DNA of 64,000 nucleotides from Gemmatimonadaceae bacterium (GTDB lineage Bacteria > Gemmatimonadota > Gemmatimonadetes > Gemmatimonadales > Gemmatimonadaceae), in the NCBI GenBank assembly GCA_020851035.1, contig JADZDM010000005.1, forward strand, positions 124,001 through 188,000, given 5' to 3'. Positions 8,654 through 17,340 of the stretch are shown piece after piece. The notes under the pieces were generated by a model that did not search any database, was not told the DNA's origin, and worked only from the letters and a program-made list of their open reading frames with translations. A program made the position numbers and the translations under genes. Positions within the stretch are counted from its first letter, which is position 1. The number at the start of each line of letters is the position of its first letter.

Positions 8654-9448
8654 TCAGCGGCCGATGTGTGGCAGCAGGGACCCGATCATCGGTGCGATCG
8701 CGTATCGCCGCTTGCCGAGCACCCCGCCGATGGTGAGGCGGGCGTAGGCACCCTTCAGGCCCAGTTCCGGTGCGCCGGTCACCTTCTCCGGACCCGAGCG
8801 CCAGGTCGGATCGCCGATCGACGTCATGTAGCCGCCGCGGAGGCCGATGCTCATGAGCATGTTCGGCCAGGGCAGCCAGAACACATGGTCCAGGCCCGCG
8901 CCCACGTGCGCCTGGTACTGCCGCGCCGTGATCTCCACGTTCCGTCCCCCGACCGAGGAGATGTCACGGAAGCTGGTATCGAAGTTGAAGCCACCGTTGC
9001 GCCGGAGCGTGACCGTGTTCGCGCTGCGTGCGATGCCCACCAGCGGGTACACCAGCGTGGTGCGGGCGAGGATCACCGGGATGCCGATGTCCACCTGCCC
9101 GAAGGACCCCGTCTGCTCAGTGGTGTAGTTGGTCGCGCGTGCCTTCTGCGGCACGTAGGTGTGGCTGCCGGCCATGAGCATGATCCGGTTCCACCGCACC
9201 CAGCTCTCGACGCCGAGGGTGGGAATGGTCTTGCGGAGCTGCCCGCGCCCCTGGAGGGCGAGCTGGGTGTTGAAGGCGTCGGTGTTGGCACCGATGGCAC
9301 CGAGCTGGATGCTGATGCCGGCGACAGGCGGCAGCGGCGTGGTGTCGACCGAGATGATCGGGCCGGATGCCTGCGCCACCAGTGATGCGGCCGACACCGC
9401 CAGGGCGAGCCCCGGTGCAGCCAGACGGCGGACGAATGCTGGAATCAT
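8654..9448 (-). CDS. Exported protein of unknown function, probable outer-membrane barrel
   Basis: A 264-residue protein with a Sec signal peptide (AAPGLALAVSAASLVAQA, cleavage near AQA-SG) followed by alternating, aromatic-rich segments typical of an outer-membrane beta-barrel. I recognise no named family. The ATG at 9448 overlaps the stop of the upstream VKOR gene as ATGA, so the two are probably translated in series. The frame stays open upstream through the VKOR gene, but that is shadow. The pairing suggests the barrel, or something it needs, depends on disulfide formation; this is inference only, and the mature part has almost no cysteine. Confidence 0.75.
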   Translation of the reverse strand: MIPAFVRRLAAPGLALAVSAASLVAQASGPIISVDTTPLPPVAGISIQLGAIGANTDAFNTQLALQGRGQLRKTIPTLGVESWVRWNRIMLMAGSHTYVPQKARATNYTTEQTGSFGQVDIGIPVILARTTLVYPLVGIARSANTVTLRRNGGFNFDTSFRDISSVGGRNVEITARQYQAHVGAGLDHVFWLPWPNMLMSIGLRGGYMTSIGDPTWRSGPEKVTGAPELGLKGAYARLTIGGVLGKRRYAIAPMIGSLLPHIGR

Positions 9449-9909
9449 GAGGTTTCGTAGTTGAGGACAGCGGTGCCGGACCGCGCACCGCGGACGCGGC
9501 GCCAGTCGAGCGTGATGAGGATCGCATCGAGCGTGATCGTCACCGCTGACACCGCACACCACGGGCAGAACGACTTCAGGACCACGAACTCGGCGTACTT
9601 GAGCCGGAGCGTGAAGAGCACTGCCCCGTAAATCAACACCATCAGCAGCTGCGTGGGCCACGCAGCGTCCTCGAGTGCAGCCGTGCTGCCGGCGAGCGCA
9701 ACTGCCACCACCACGGCGTATCCGACCGTGCCGATCAGCGCAACATCGATGCCCAGGAACCAGCCGTACTTGCTCCCCTGGACGATCTCGCAGCCGTGCC
9801 CCGTGCCGCAGACCAGGCGTCCCATGTACCCCATCTTCCAGAGCGCGAGGTACAGGGCCACCATGCACGAGGCAAGGCTGAGCAGGGCAATTGCCCGTCG
9901 GTAGGTCAT
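9445..9909 (-). CDS. Vitamin K epoxide reductase (VKOR) family membrane protein
   Basis: A 154-residue four-helix membrane protein. It has the VKOR active-site CPWC (SFCPWCAV) in the last part, a periplasmic cysteine pair (VCGTGHGC) near residue 35, and the family segment SKYGWFLGIDVALIG. Bacterial VKORs reoxidise DsbA-like thiol oxidases with quinone, so they drive periplasmic disulfide formation. There is no fused thioredoxin domain and no dsbA neighbour. The start is ATG 9909. The stop overlaps the next gene by ATGA, so the exported protein downstream is translationally coupled. Confidence 0.9.
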   Translation of the reverse strand: MTYRRAIALLSLASCMVALYLALWKMGYMGRLVCGTGHGCEIVQGSKYGWFLGIDVALIGTVGYAVVVAVALAGSTAALEDAAWPTQLLMVLIYGAVLFTLRLKYAEFVVLKSFCPWCAVSAVTITLDAILITLDWRRVRGARSGTAVLNYETS

Positions 9910-9977
9910 TCCGGCATGATGAAGGATCAGGGTGGCCGCCGCTACTCCCTCGGCATGGATTGCCGTACCCTTCAGGC

Positions 9978-10187
9978 ATGCCGGAGACCAGCGAAGTCAC
10001 GGAAGAGCCGTGTGAGCGTCCTTCCAGCGACGAACTGGACACCCTCAAGGTACCATTCCGCCCCTTTCCCGAGGGGCGGGGGTGGTTCGTACACTATCAC
10101 TACCGGTCCGACGGGACACCGGCGTACCGCCGCCTCACCCACGGCGACCATGCCGAGCTCTGGTACCGGACCCTTCCAAAAAGCTGA
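9978..10187 (+). CDS. Small hypothetical protein (69 aa)
   Basis: A short frame encoding an acidic N-terminus and an aromatic-rich C-terminal half (GWFVHYHYRSDGTPAYRRL, HAELWYRTLPKS) that looks like real protein. The ATG at 9978 gives 69 residues; the frame is open further upstream to 9891. It is divergent from the VKOR gene, with starts 68 bases apart. No family recognised. An antisense frame (9972-10268) is less protein-like. Confidence 0.5.
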   Translation: MPETSEVTEEPCERPSSDELDTLKVPFRPFPEGRGWFVHYHYRSDGTPAYRRLTHGDHAELWYRTLPKS

Positions 10188-10255
10188 GCCCGGCAGGCGC
10201 GGTGGCCCGGACGCCGGAACCGGGACCGGGCTCGATCCGTAGGGCAATCGCGGGG

Positions 10256-10284
10256 TATACTCCCGCATCGGGGGGTACCCCCCG
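10256..10284 (+). promoter_or_regulatory. Possible promoter -10 and 16-bp palindrome upstream of the Bax-inhibitor gene
   Basis: TATACT at 10256-10261 is a good -10 match. The best -35 candidate, about 18 bases upstream, is weak (TCGATC). Starting at 10269, a perfect 16-bp palindrome (six G, TA, six C, flanked by C/G) covers the expected start of transcription, as an operator would. The gene start at 10313 has GGAG at 10298-10301. Confidence 0.4.
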
Positions 10285-10312
10285 CGTTCTTCTCCCTGGA
10301 GTCAGAAACTCG

Positions 10313-11065
10313 ATGCGCGCTTCGAATCCTGTGCTGTCCCGCCTCGCCGAGGCGGCCCGCGACACCCTGTCGTCGACCGTCCGCGGCGACGCGATGACCC
10401 GTGCCGGCACCGCAGGCAAGGCCGGCCTGCTGCTGGCCCTCTGCGTGTTCTCGGCCTCGTTCACCTGGTCCCAGGTGGCCGGCGGGAACATGGGCATCGT
10501 CATGCCCGCCCTCCTGGTTGGCGGACTCGGCGGTTTCATCATGGCGCTGGTCGTGTCGTTCAAGCCGAACACCGCCCCGATCACGGCCCCGATCTATGCC
10601 GTGCTGGAGGGGTTGCTGCTGGGCGCGATCTCGGCGCTCTACAACCTGCGCTTCGCCGGCCTCCCTCAGCAGGCCGTGATGCTCACCTTCGCCGTCGCCC
10701 TCGGCGTCTTCGCGCTCTACCGGCTGAACATCATCAAGGCCACCGCCGGCTTCCGCCGCATGATCGTGGGTGCCACCATCGGCATCGCGGTGTTCTACCT
10801 GGTCAACCTCGTGCTCTCGCTGTTCAACGTGAACATGGGGTACAGCATGTCGTCGAGCCCGATCGCGATCGGCATCAACCTCGTGATCGCCGGCGTGGCC
10901 GCGATGAACCTTGTCCTGAACTTCGACGACATCGACCAGGCCGTGCGGATGGGTGCGCCGAAGTCGATGGAGTGGTACGGCGCCTTCGGCCTGATGGTCA
11001 CCCTGGTGTGGCTCTACCTCGAGCTGCTCCGCCTGCTGTCACGCCTGCAGGGCCGACGCGACTGA
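10313..11065 (+). CDS. Bax inhibitor-1/YccA family membrane protein
   Basis: A 250-residue protein with about seven hydrophobic helices and a basic C-terminus (LLSRLQGRRD). It matches the Bax inhibitor-1 like family (helices IVMPALLVGGLGGFIMALVVSF and APIYAVLEGLLLGAISALY; FNVNMGYSMS loop; FDDIDQAVRMGAPKSMEWYGAFG near the end). The family contains multi-helix membrane proteins, some acting as pH-dependent calcium leak channels; its bacterial role is unclear. ATG 10313 has GGAG 11 bases upstream. A strong terminator follows, so it is monocistronic. Confidence 0.92.
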   Translation: MRASNPVLSRLAEAARDTLSSTVRGDAMTRAGTAGKAGLLLALCVFSASFTWSQVAGGNMGIVMPALLVGGLGGFIMALVVSFKPNTAPITAPIYAVLEGLLLGAISALYNLRFAGLPQQAVMLTFAVALGVFALYRLNIIKATAGFRRMIVGATIGIAVFYLVNLVLSLFNVNMGYSMSSSPIAIGINLVIAGVAAMNLVLNFDDIDQAVRMGAPKSMEWYGAFGLMVTLVWLYLELLRLLSRLQGRRD

Positions 11066-11104
11066 CCCGCTCCGGGCCGCCCGGCGCGGCCCGCGACCGA
11101 CCCC

Positions 11105-11140
11105 ACGACGGGCGCTCCCACTGCCGGGGGCGCCCGTCGT
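11105..11140 (+). terminator. Intrinsic terminator-like hairpin after the BI-1 gene
   Basis: A 15-bp stem (ACGACGGGCGCTCCC with its complement, one G.T pair) and a 6-base loop, 39 bases after the stop, followed by CGTTTCG. Confidence 0.7.
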
Positions 11141-11277
11141 CGTTTCGCCACCTTCCCCCCGTCGGACTTCCTGACACACCGCGGGTCTTCCGCCGACGAC
11201 AAGTTGGGCGCAACGTCAGTGAGGGTCAGTCCGGATATTCGCATCCGGCGCCCACCGCGCCGACGCGGAGGACTCTC

Positions 11278-11751
11278 ATGGATCGTCGAACCATCTCCCG
11301 GCTCAAGCCGCTCCTCATGCCGGGTTTCAGCGCCATCCTCGCGCTCCTGTCGCTGACCACCGCGCCGACCAGCGTGCGTGCGATGGCCTATGCCGCCTCC
11401 AAGTGGAGCGCGGAGCTCGCCCCCCCGAACGGGGCGGTCGGCCCGCATGGCTCGGTCGTCCTCGAACCGGGGCGCCAACCGAACCACGTGCGCGTCCGTG
11501 TCGTCATCAGCGGCGACACCCCTGGCGCACTCAGACCCTGGCACCTCCACACGGGACACTGCGGCGAACAGGGACCCATCGTCGGGCCGGAACAGGCGTA
11601 TGCGAAGATCCGCATCAACGCCCGCGGCAACGGCGTGGCGGTGATCGACCTGCCGATCCCGTTCCCGGAGGCCGGCGAGCTGTTCGTCAACGTGCACGAG
11701 TCGGTGAAGGCGATGGAGAAGATCGTGACCTGCGGCCAGCTCGCGCGCTGA
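11278..11751 (+). CDS. Exported CHRD-like/SOD-like small protein
   Basis: A 157-residue protein with a signal peptide (SAILALLSLTTAPTSVRA) and a mature beta-rich domain. The pattern HLHTGHCGEQGPIVG, AYAKIRINARGNG and ELFVNVHES resembles CHRD and copper/zinc superoxide dismutase-like beta-sandwiches, but the complete SOD metal set is not seen, so I do not call it an SOD. ATG 11278 has GGAG seven bases upstream. It is a single gene, followed by a perfect hairpin at 11805. Confidence 0.75.
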   Translation: MDRRTISRLKPLLMPGFSAILALLSLTTAPTSVRAMAYAASKWSAELAPPNGAVGPHGSVVLEPGRQPNHVRVRVVISGDTPGALRPWHLHTGHCGEQGPIVGPEQAYAKIRINARGNGVAVIDLPIPFPEAGELFVNVHESVKAMEKIVTCGQLAR

Positions 11752-11804
11752 GCCACACACCGCGGGCGATCGCTGCACATCAACTGACGCTCGCGCAGTA
11801 GAAT

Positions 11805-11827
11805 GGTGGGTCGAGTGCCGACCCACC
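11805..11827 (+). terminator. Perfect hairpin between the CHRD-like gene and the lipid kinase gene
   Basis: GGTGGGTCG and CGACCCACC, 5-base loop, followed by TTC. It lies 53 bases after one stop and 15 bases before the next start. TAGAAT directly before it (11799-11804) resembles a -10, so it could instead sit at the 5' end of the kinase mRNA. Confidence 0.5.
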
Positions 11828-11842
11828 TTCAGCTGCGCCTGC

Positions 11843-12742
11843 GTGCACGAGTCGTCCCGGTTTGTCTTCCTGATCAACGCCGCTGCCGGCACCGGCAAGG
11901 CGCCCCGGCGGCTGGTGTCGATGCTGGCCGCACACCCCGGCGTCCTGGCCCGCTCACGGTTCCTGCGCACCGCCACGACCGCCGCGCTCGACGCCGCGCT
12001 GCGGCTGGCCGACGACGAGATCCCGGTGGCCGTCGGCGGCGACGGGTCGCTCAATGCACTCGTGACCCTCATGGACCGGCGTGGCGAGTTGCAGCGCACC
12101 CTCGGCCTCGTGCCCTTCGGCACCGGCAACGCCACCGCACACACGCTCGGACTTGCATCACCCGTCGTCGCACTGCGTGCCCTCGAACAGGGGCGCACCC
12201 GCTCGATCGACATGATGCGGACCAGCATCCCGCACCAGCCGATCGCCCTCGTGAGCTGCAGCACCGGGTTCGAGTCGGAGTTCCTGCAGCGCTATGCGGC
12301 GCTGCGATACCGGTCGCGCCAGTGGGCGGGATGGAGCGCACTGCTGCTCAACCTGCCCACGCGCATCAGCGGCGTGACGCTGGTGGTGGATGGCACCGAG
12401 TGGGTGCACCCGACGTCGCTCGTCCACAACGTGGGACTCTACAACATCCCGCACTACGCGTTCGGGTGCGTGATGTGGCGCGGCATGGAGCCGGACGACG
12501 GCCTTGCCATCGCCGCCGAGGTGAGCACGCCGCTCCGGTACTGGAACCTGATGGCCCGCGGCGTGCAGGCACCGGACCTCGCGCGCGCCGGCGCGCCGGC
12601 ACTCCCCGGCGTGCGCACCATCCGCTGGAAGCGCGCCGAGCTGCGGTCACCCACGCCGCTGCAGGTGGATGGTGAGCCGATGGGCGTGAACGTCGCGGAG
12701 CTGGCAGTCGATTCGCGGGCGCTGACGGTGATCGCCGCCTGA
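11843..12742 (+). CDS. Diacylglycerol kinase-catalytic-domain lipid kinase (YegS/DagK-like)
   Basis: A 299-residue soluble kinase of the DAGK_cat family. The phosphate-binding GGDGSLNALV and the PFGTGNATAH motif are intact, and the N-terminal NAAAGTGKA segment matches the family start. Members phosphorylate diacylglycerol or related lipids with ATP, recycling them to phospholipid synthesis. The C-terminal beta-domain ends with LQVDGEPMG, the usual family ending. The start is GTG 11843 with no clear Shine-Dalgarno. It converges on the Omp85-like gene, 26 bases away. The lipid substrate is not resolved. Confidence 0.9.
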   Translation: MHESSRFVFLINAAAGTGKAPRRLVSMLAAHPGVLARSRFLRTATTAALDAALRLADDEIPVAVGGDGSLNALVTLMDRRGELQRTLGLVPFGTGNATAHTLGLASPVVALRALEQGRTRSIDMMRTSIPHQPIALVSCSTGFESEFLQRYAALRYRSRQWAGWSALLLNLPTRISGVTLVVDGTEWVHPTSLVHNVGLYNIPHYAFGCVMWRGMEPDDGLAIAAEVSTPLRYWNLMARGVQAPDLARAGAPALPGVRTIRWKRAELRSPTPLQVDGEPMGVNVAELAVDSRALTVIAA

Positions 12743-12768
12743 CTGCCGTGTCATCCCTTCCGCCGGCG

Positions 12769-14358
12769 TCAGCGCAGGCCGTCGAAGGTGAAGCCGGTCC
12801 CGAGCACCACGAGCCACCCACCAGGCAACCGGTCCGTTGCGAAGCGCCGCACGAGGTCCAGTCGCGTGGCTCCCACGGTGCCGGCGGACCGGATCGGGGC
12901 GAAGCGCAGTCCCACGCCGGCGTCCTGACCATCGCGCGGCCTCGAGCCCTGGTACCACGCCCCACCGGTCTCGGCGAACGCCGCCACACCCGCGGCGAAG
13001 GAGCCGAGAAAATCCGGCAGGACGGTGTAGCGGTACTCGAGCATGCTGTAGCGCTGGCGGTCGCCGGTGAACGAGTGCAGCGCGAAGGCCCGCGGGCCGC
13101 GGGACAGCCCGAGATCGAACTCCTCACCCGGATACGCGTTGTGGTCCCAGCCGAACATGCTGAATGCCACCAGCAGGTGACGCCGGCCGGGCTGCAGCAC
13201 GAGGCTGCCCGACAGGTTCGCCGTGCCGCTGTCCAGCACACCGCCGCTCAGCAGCCCGTTCGCGCGACCGATGACCTGCGCGAAGCCATGCGGAATCCGC
13301 ACGCCCGTGCGCGCCGACAGCACCGGGCCCACGCCCGTGCGCGGATAGCCGAGTGCCGCCGGCGCCACCGCCACGCCGACGCGGAACGTGGTGCTCAGGT
13401 CCACGTCCTCCGGCTGGCCCATCATGCGGAAGTTCCGGGTCAGCAGGAAGTCGGCGTTGCTCACGTCCAGGAACGTCGTGAGCGCACCGGTGGTGGTGCG
13501 CGCGAAGGTGGCGGGCACGCCGCGCGGCACGAAGTCGTCACGCCGCACCTGGGCCATCGCACCGAGCCGCAGGTAGCCGCGCGGTGAGGCGCGCAGTGCG
13601 TGCGAGGCGCTGATCGCCCCGATGGTGAAGCGGCGGTTGAGCGAGTCGGTGGCCGACAGCGTGCCATCACGGAACCGCAGCACACGGCCGCGGAAGTCGA
13701 GGAAGCTCGCGAGCACGGCGTTGCGCGAGGAGAGGCTGAAGAACGGCTTCTCGATCGCCCCGCCGTAGCTGTAGCCGTCCGAGAGCCGGTTGTAGAACAT
13801 GCTCGGCGTGACCTGGTTGTTCACCACCCGCGGGGCGCGGAACGCGAAGCGCAGCAGGGAGCGGTCGGGGTCCTGCACATAGCGGGCATCGAGCGTGGCG
13901 GCGAGCCCGAGGAAGTTCGTCTCGAGCACCCCGATGCTGAACAGCCGCTGTCCGCCGGTGCTGCGGAACGTGGCGTACGGCCGGGTGGTCCAGCCGTCCT
14001 TCGTGATCACGCGCACGGTGCGGCCGTCGGCGCTGGTGTCCACCGCCACGTCGCGGAACACCTGCAGCCGCCGCAGGTTGCGCCCCGTCTCGGCCGCCCG
14101 TGCCGAGTCGAGCATGTCACCCTCACGCAGCAGCAGCTCGCGCTCCACGACGCGCTGGCGGGTGCGCACGTGGAGCTGGTTCGCGATCCGCCGCGTCCAC
14201 CGGGTGGCCTCCAGCGAGTCGTACACGTCGTGCCGCTCGACGATCACCCGCTGCACCAACCGTCCCGTATCTCCCGGCGCCTGCTGTGCCAGCAACGTCG
14301 GTGAGAGCACCAGCAGCGGGGCAACGACACGAAAGCACTGGGACCTGAAGCGGGGCAC
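12769..14358 (-). CDS. Omp85/BamA-like outer-membrane protein with POTRA-like N-terminus
   Basis: A 529-residue exported protein. The signal peptide (VVAPLLVLSPTLLAQQ) is followed by one POTRA-like unit (RVVERELLLREGDMLDSARA, RRLQVFRDVAVDT) and then a long beta-barrel region. It resembles small Omp85 family proteins that insert or export proteins at the outer membrane, but it has fewer POTRA units than BamA. I chose the GTG at 14358 because AGGA stands five bases before it; an ATG at 14392-14394 lacks a binding site. The frame continues upstream into element A, where it is meaningless. Function beyond the fold class is unknown. Confidence 0.78.
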   Translation of the reverse strand: MPRFRSQCFRVVAPLLVLSPTLLAQQAPGDTGRLVQRVIVERHDVYDSLEATRWTRRIANQLHVRTRQRVVERELLLREGDMLDSARAAETGRNLRRLQVFRDVAVDTSADGRTVRVITKDGWTTRPYATFRSTGGQRLFSIGVLETNFLGLAATLDARYVQDPDRSLLRFAFRAPRVVNNQVTPSMFYNRLSDGYSYGGAIEKPFFSLSSRNAVLASFLDFRGRVLRFRDGTLSATDSLNRRFTIGAISASHALRASPRGYLRLGAMAQVRRDDFVPRGVPATFARTTTGALTTFLDVSNADFLLTRNFRMMGQPEDVDLSTTFRVGVAVAPAALGYPRTGVGPVLSARTGVRIPHGFAQVIGRANGLLSGGVLDSGTANLSGSLVLQPGRRHLLVAFSMFGWDHNAYPGEEFDLGLSRGPRAFALHSFTGDRQRYSMLEYRYTVLPDFLGSFAAGVAAFAETGGAWYQGSRPRDGQDAGVGLRFAPIRSAGTVGATRLDLVRRFATDRLPGGWLVVLGTGFTFDGLR

Positions 14359-14440
14359 GACAGTCCTGGAAGACGTTGCAATCCTTGCGGGCATTGAAAG
14401 CTGCACGGCGCGCACGCTGTTCGACAAGCGAGCATCCTGG

Positions 14441-14668
14441 ACAGCGTTGACGCAACGGCGTGAAGGGCGCCAAGGACGCACGGAACATCCGGTCCACCAC
14501 CGCGGCCTCACCCTTCCATGCGCGCACGGGCATCGGCAATGACCCGGGAACCGCCACAACCACTGCAGTTCCATACGAGGACATCGCGTCTCGCACGGGC
14601 CGGGAGACACCACGTGCAACGAACCCTCTGCGTCCCTCGCGCCCCTTGTGCCGTTGCGTCAAGGCTGT
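14441..14668. repeat. Hairpin element A (CGCAACGG-type arms)
   Basis: A 228-bp imperfect inverted repeat. The left arm, from ACAGCGTTGACGCAACGG, matches the reverse complement of the right arm, from ACAGCCTTGACGCAACGG, over about 45 bp. The core has GGAACCGC (14547) against GCAGTTCC (14565). The interior word CTCACCCTTCCATGCGCGCA is shared with element B. It lies 27 bases 3' of the M24 peptidase stop (minus strand) and upstream of the Omp85-like gene. No coding capacity. Confidence 0.88.
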
Positions 14669-14695
14669 TCACGATGCCACGAGAACGCAGGGGGC

Positions 14696-16015
14696 TCACT
14701 TGACGAGGATGATGCGCGGATTGACGGGATAGACCCACTCGACGCCACGGGTCGTGATGGTGGCGTCATCCTCGAGCGGGATGCGCAGCTTCTTCCCGCC
14801 CCACTCGGGAATCGGCGTGTACGCGAACAGCTCGATCGAGAAGAGGTTCGACGGCCGCATCTCGTAGGTCAGGCGGCCGGGGTTGAAGAACGCCATCGAC
14901 GGCCCGATGCCGTGGCCCCAGTCGCCCACCGAGTGGCAGCCGATGATGAACTCCACGCTCGCATCGGCGCGGGGCTGGTTGAAGCCGCGCATCTGGAGGA
15001 TGCCGGCCTGCACGATGGCGGCATTGACCACGTCCATCATCTGCTGCGCGGTGCGCCCGGGACGGGCGGTGCGGTGGATCACGTCACGCACGCGCACGGC
15101 GTTGTCGAACGCCCGCTGGAAGCTGGCCGGCAGCGCCGTCTCGCCCGGCTTGAGGATGTACGCGATGCGCTTCTGGTCAGTCCACATCGACAGGTAGCCG
15201 ACCCCGAAGTCGAGCATCACCAGGTCCCCGCGCTGGATGATGCGGTCGTTGCTGGTCGCCTCGATGCCATTGGGACCGGTGATGTAGACGCTCGGCACGC
15301 CGAAGCTGCTGCCAAGGCGGCGCTCGTACTGCTGCTGCTCGATCCACCAGGCCACGTCGGCCAGCGTCGTGACGCCCGGCGTGATGACCTCGTTGCTGAG
15401 CGCCCGCTCGGCAATCTGCCGCCCCAGCTCACCGGCCTCGCCGAAGGCCACGATCTCGCTGGCGGTGCGGCGCGACGAGAAGTCGGACACGAGCTTCTCG
15501 GCGCTCACCAGCCGCGGCGCGTAGGTAGGGCCGAGGGCGGTCACGAGCTGGTCGTGCAGCGTCTTCGTGAGGCCGTCCGCCATGCCCATCTCGGCCGACA
15601 GGTTGATCCCGATGCGCTTCGGGTTGCGCGCCGCGACGAACGCGCGGATGTCGGTCTCGCCGTCCGGGATGTCGTACGCCCCGCACGCCGCGCGGTGGTG
15701 GTCCTCGATGCCGAGGGCGGCACGCTCGATGTGGTCACCGCCGCGGTCGGTGAACACGAAGTACCCCACCGATCCCGTGTAGCCCCCACCGAGGATCGTC
15801 GCCATCGGGTCGTCGTGGCCCTCCTTCTGCACCACGATCCACATGTCGATCCCGTTCTCCCGCATCGCCTGGGGCAGGATGTGGTCGAACTTCTCCTTGC
15901 GGATCTGGCACATCCGGTCCCACCGGACCTTCGCCTCCGGCAGCAGGTTCCGCTGCCCCTCCGCTCCTGCCGCCAGCAACAGGCTGGCCGCGACCGCGAT
16001 CGCTTGCTTCTTCAT
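14696..16015 (-). CDS. Exported M24-family metallopeptidase (Xaa-Pro aminopeptidase-like)
   Basis: A 439-residue protein: signal peptide (MKKQAIAVAASLLLAAGAEG), creatinase-like N-terminal domain, then a pita-bread M24 domain. Candidate metal ligands follow family order: the aspartate in VMLDFGVGY, a second in SMWTDQKR, His in GDWGHGIGPS, Glu in LFSIELFAYT, and acidic residues near PLEDDATIT. Such enzymes remove an N-terminal residue before proline in the periplasm, but relatives have other activities. The ATG at 16015 starts the signal peptide; the upstream frame runs into element B. It lies between two hairpin elements and in line with the S9 peptidase gene. Confidence 0.88.
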   Translation of the reverse strand: MKKQAIAVAASLLLAAGAEGQRNLLPEAKVRWDRMCQIRKEKFDHILPQAMRENGIDMWIVVQKEGHDDPMATILGGGYTGSVGYFVFTDRGGDHIERAALGIEDHHRAACGAYDIPDGETDIRAFVAARNPKRIGINLSAEMGMADGLTKTLHDQLVTALGPTYAPRLVSAEKLVSDFSSRRTASEIVAFGEAGELGRQIAERALSNEVITPGVTTLADVAWWIEQQQYERRLGSSFGVPSVYITGPNGIEATSNDRIIQRGDLVMLDFGVGYLSMWTDQKRIAYILKPGETALPASFQRAFDNAVRVRDVIHRTARPGRTAQQMMDVVNAAIVQAGILQMRGFNQPRADASVEFIIGCHSVGDWGHGIGPSMAFFNPGRLTYEMRPSNLFSIELFAYTPIPEWGGKKLRIPLEDDATITTRGVEWVYPVNPRIILVK

Positions 16016-16046
16016 TGCTTCACTCTCGTGGAAGATCGCTTCAACT

Positions 16047-16257
16047 GCTTCAACGCAAAGACGCAAAGGGGCAATGAACGCGAAGATCTGCACGTCTACC
16101 AGAGCGGTCTCACCCTTCCATGCGCGCACAGGCGTCGGGAATGCGGTGGGAACTGCAACAGCCACCGCAGTTCCCTTCAATACGTCGCTCCTCGCGCGGG
16201 CCGAGAGGTGCCGCACGCATCGATCCCTTTGCGTCCTTCGCACCTTCGCGTCAAGGC
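16047..16257. repeat. Hairpin element B (CGCAAAGG-type arms)
   Basis: A 211-bp inverted repeat: left GCTTCAACGCAAAGACGCAAAGG, right reverse complement GCCTTGACGCGAAGGTGCGAAGG. The core inverted repeat is GGGAACTGC (16148-16156) and GCAGTTCCC (16167-16175). It shares interior sequence with element A and lies 15 bases 3' of the S9 peptidase stop. Confidence 0.88.
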
Positions 16258-16272
16258 TTTTCCGTCGACGGA

Positions 16273-17340
16273 CTAGGTGCCCGGACGCAGATAGCGCGCC
16301 AGGAACGCCCAGATCTCGCGCCGCGACTCGCGGGCCAGGCGGGTGTCGATGCGGTTGAACTCGTGGCCGCCCGGCGCCGCCTCGTACACCTTGTGCTCGA
16401 ACGGCCGCCCCGCCGCCTTGAGCGCCTCGATCAGGTGCTGCACCTCCATCACGTTCACGTCCTCGTCGTTCGTGTTCGTGTGCACCAGCAGCGGGATGCG
16501 CAGCTTCTGCACCGAGTTCACCGGCGAGCGCCGGCGGTACTCGGCCGGGTCGTCCACCGCGCTCTTGCCGATGAACTCCGTGAACGTGGCCTGGTACCCC
16601 GGCCCCTTGTAGCCCATGCGCTGCACCAGGTCACTCACCGGCACGCCGGCGTACGCCACCTTGTACGCGTCGGGATAGTTGAAGGCATTGAACAGCGTGA
16701 GGTAGCCGCCGTGGCTCCAGCCCAGCACACCCACCCGTGCCGCGTCCACGTTGGGCAGGTTCTCCACCGCCCAGTCGCGTGCCGCCTTTACGTCGTCCAC
16801 CTCGCCGCCGCCGTAGTCGATGGCGTTGTACAACTCGCCTCCGTACCCCGTGCTGCCGCGGTACTCCGGTGCCACCACCACGTACCCCTGCTCCAGCAGC
16901 TCGCGCAGGATGTGCGAGTAGAACCGGTCGAACGAGCCGTGCACGTACCCATGCACCAGCACCAGCAGCGGCGCCTTCCGCGTGCCGATCGACTTCGGCA
17001 CGAACGAGTAGACCGGAAACTTCAGCGGATTGCCCGCCCCCTGGCCGGTGGGATTGCGGTTGCGCGGCGGCACCGGACTGGTGATCCACCACTTGTCCAT
17101 CACCGCGATGTCCTCGGTGCGAGCACGCCACTCGAGGTCGTCGACCTTCTTCTCGAGGATCTCCAGCTGACGGTCGTAGCCGCGCGGCCGCTCGTCGTCT
17201 GCCTGCGGCACCGGTCGCGTCTGGACAGGCTGCGAGACTGCCACCCGTGGCAGCGTGAACCACAGGACAGCGGCGAGCACGACAGGAGAGAGGCGCATCG
17301 GCAGGAAGTCGGGGGGCTGGCACGGTCGTGGACGCTTCAT
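16273..17340 (-). CDS. Exported alpha/beta-hydrolase, prolyl oligopeptidase (S9) family
   Basis: A 355-residue exported peptidase or esterase. A hydrophobic signal (SPVVLAAVLWFTLPRVAVSQ) precedes a coiled segment (RQLEILEKKVDDLEWRA) and an S9 catalytic domain with the nucleophile in GWSHGGYL, the acid in HTNTNDEDVNV and His in PGGHEFNR. The oxyanion region is LVHGYVHGSFD. The ATG at 17340 follows a G-rich GGGGGTGA site; ATG 17298, nearer the signal peptide, is the alternative. It has no beta-propeller, so it is the short form of the family. It is divergent from the caspase operon at 17550. Confidence 0.87.
   Translation of the reverse strand: MKRPRPCQPPDFLPMRLSPVVLAAVLWFTLPRVAVSQPVQTRPVPQADDERPRGYDRQLEILEKKVDDLEWRARTEDIAVMDKWWITSPVPPRNRNPTGQGAGNPLKFPVYSFVPKSIGTRKAPLLVLVHGYVHGSFDRFYSHILRELLEQGYVVVAPEYRGSTGYGGELYNAIDYGGGEVDDVKAARDWAVENLPNVDAARVGVLGWSHGGYLTLFNAFNYPDAYKVAYAGVPVSDLVQRMGYKGPGYQATFTEFIGKSAVDDPAEYRRRSPVNSVQKLRIPLLVHTNTNDEDVNVMEVQHLIEALKAAGRPFEHKVYEAAPGGHEFNRIDTRLARESRREIWAFLARYLRPGT

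Noticed and set aside
7700-9385. Long plus-strand frame opposite rmuC and the barrel gene
   Set aside because: A shadow of two convincing minus-strand genes; rich in His, Arg and Gln with no family features.
9972-10268. Antisense frame of 98 residues
   Set aside because: Overlaps the more protein-like plus-strand small gene and has Pro/Arg-rich shadow composition.
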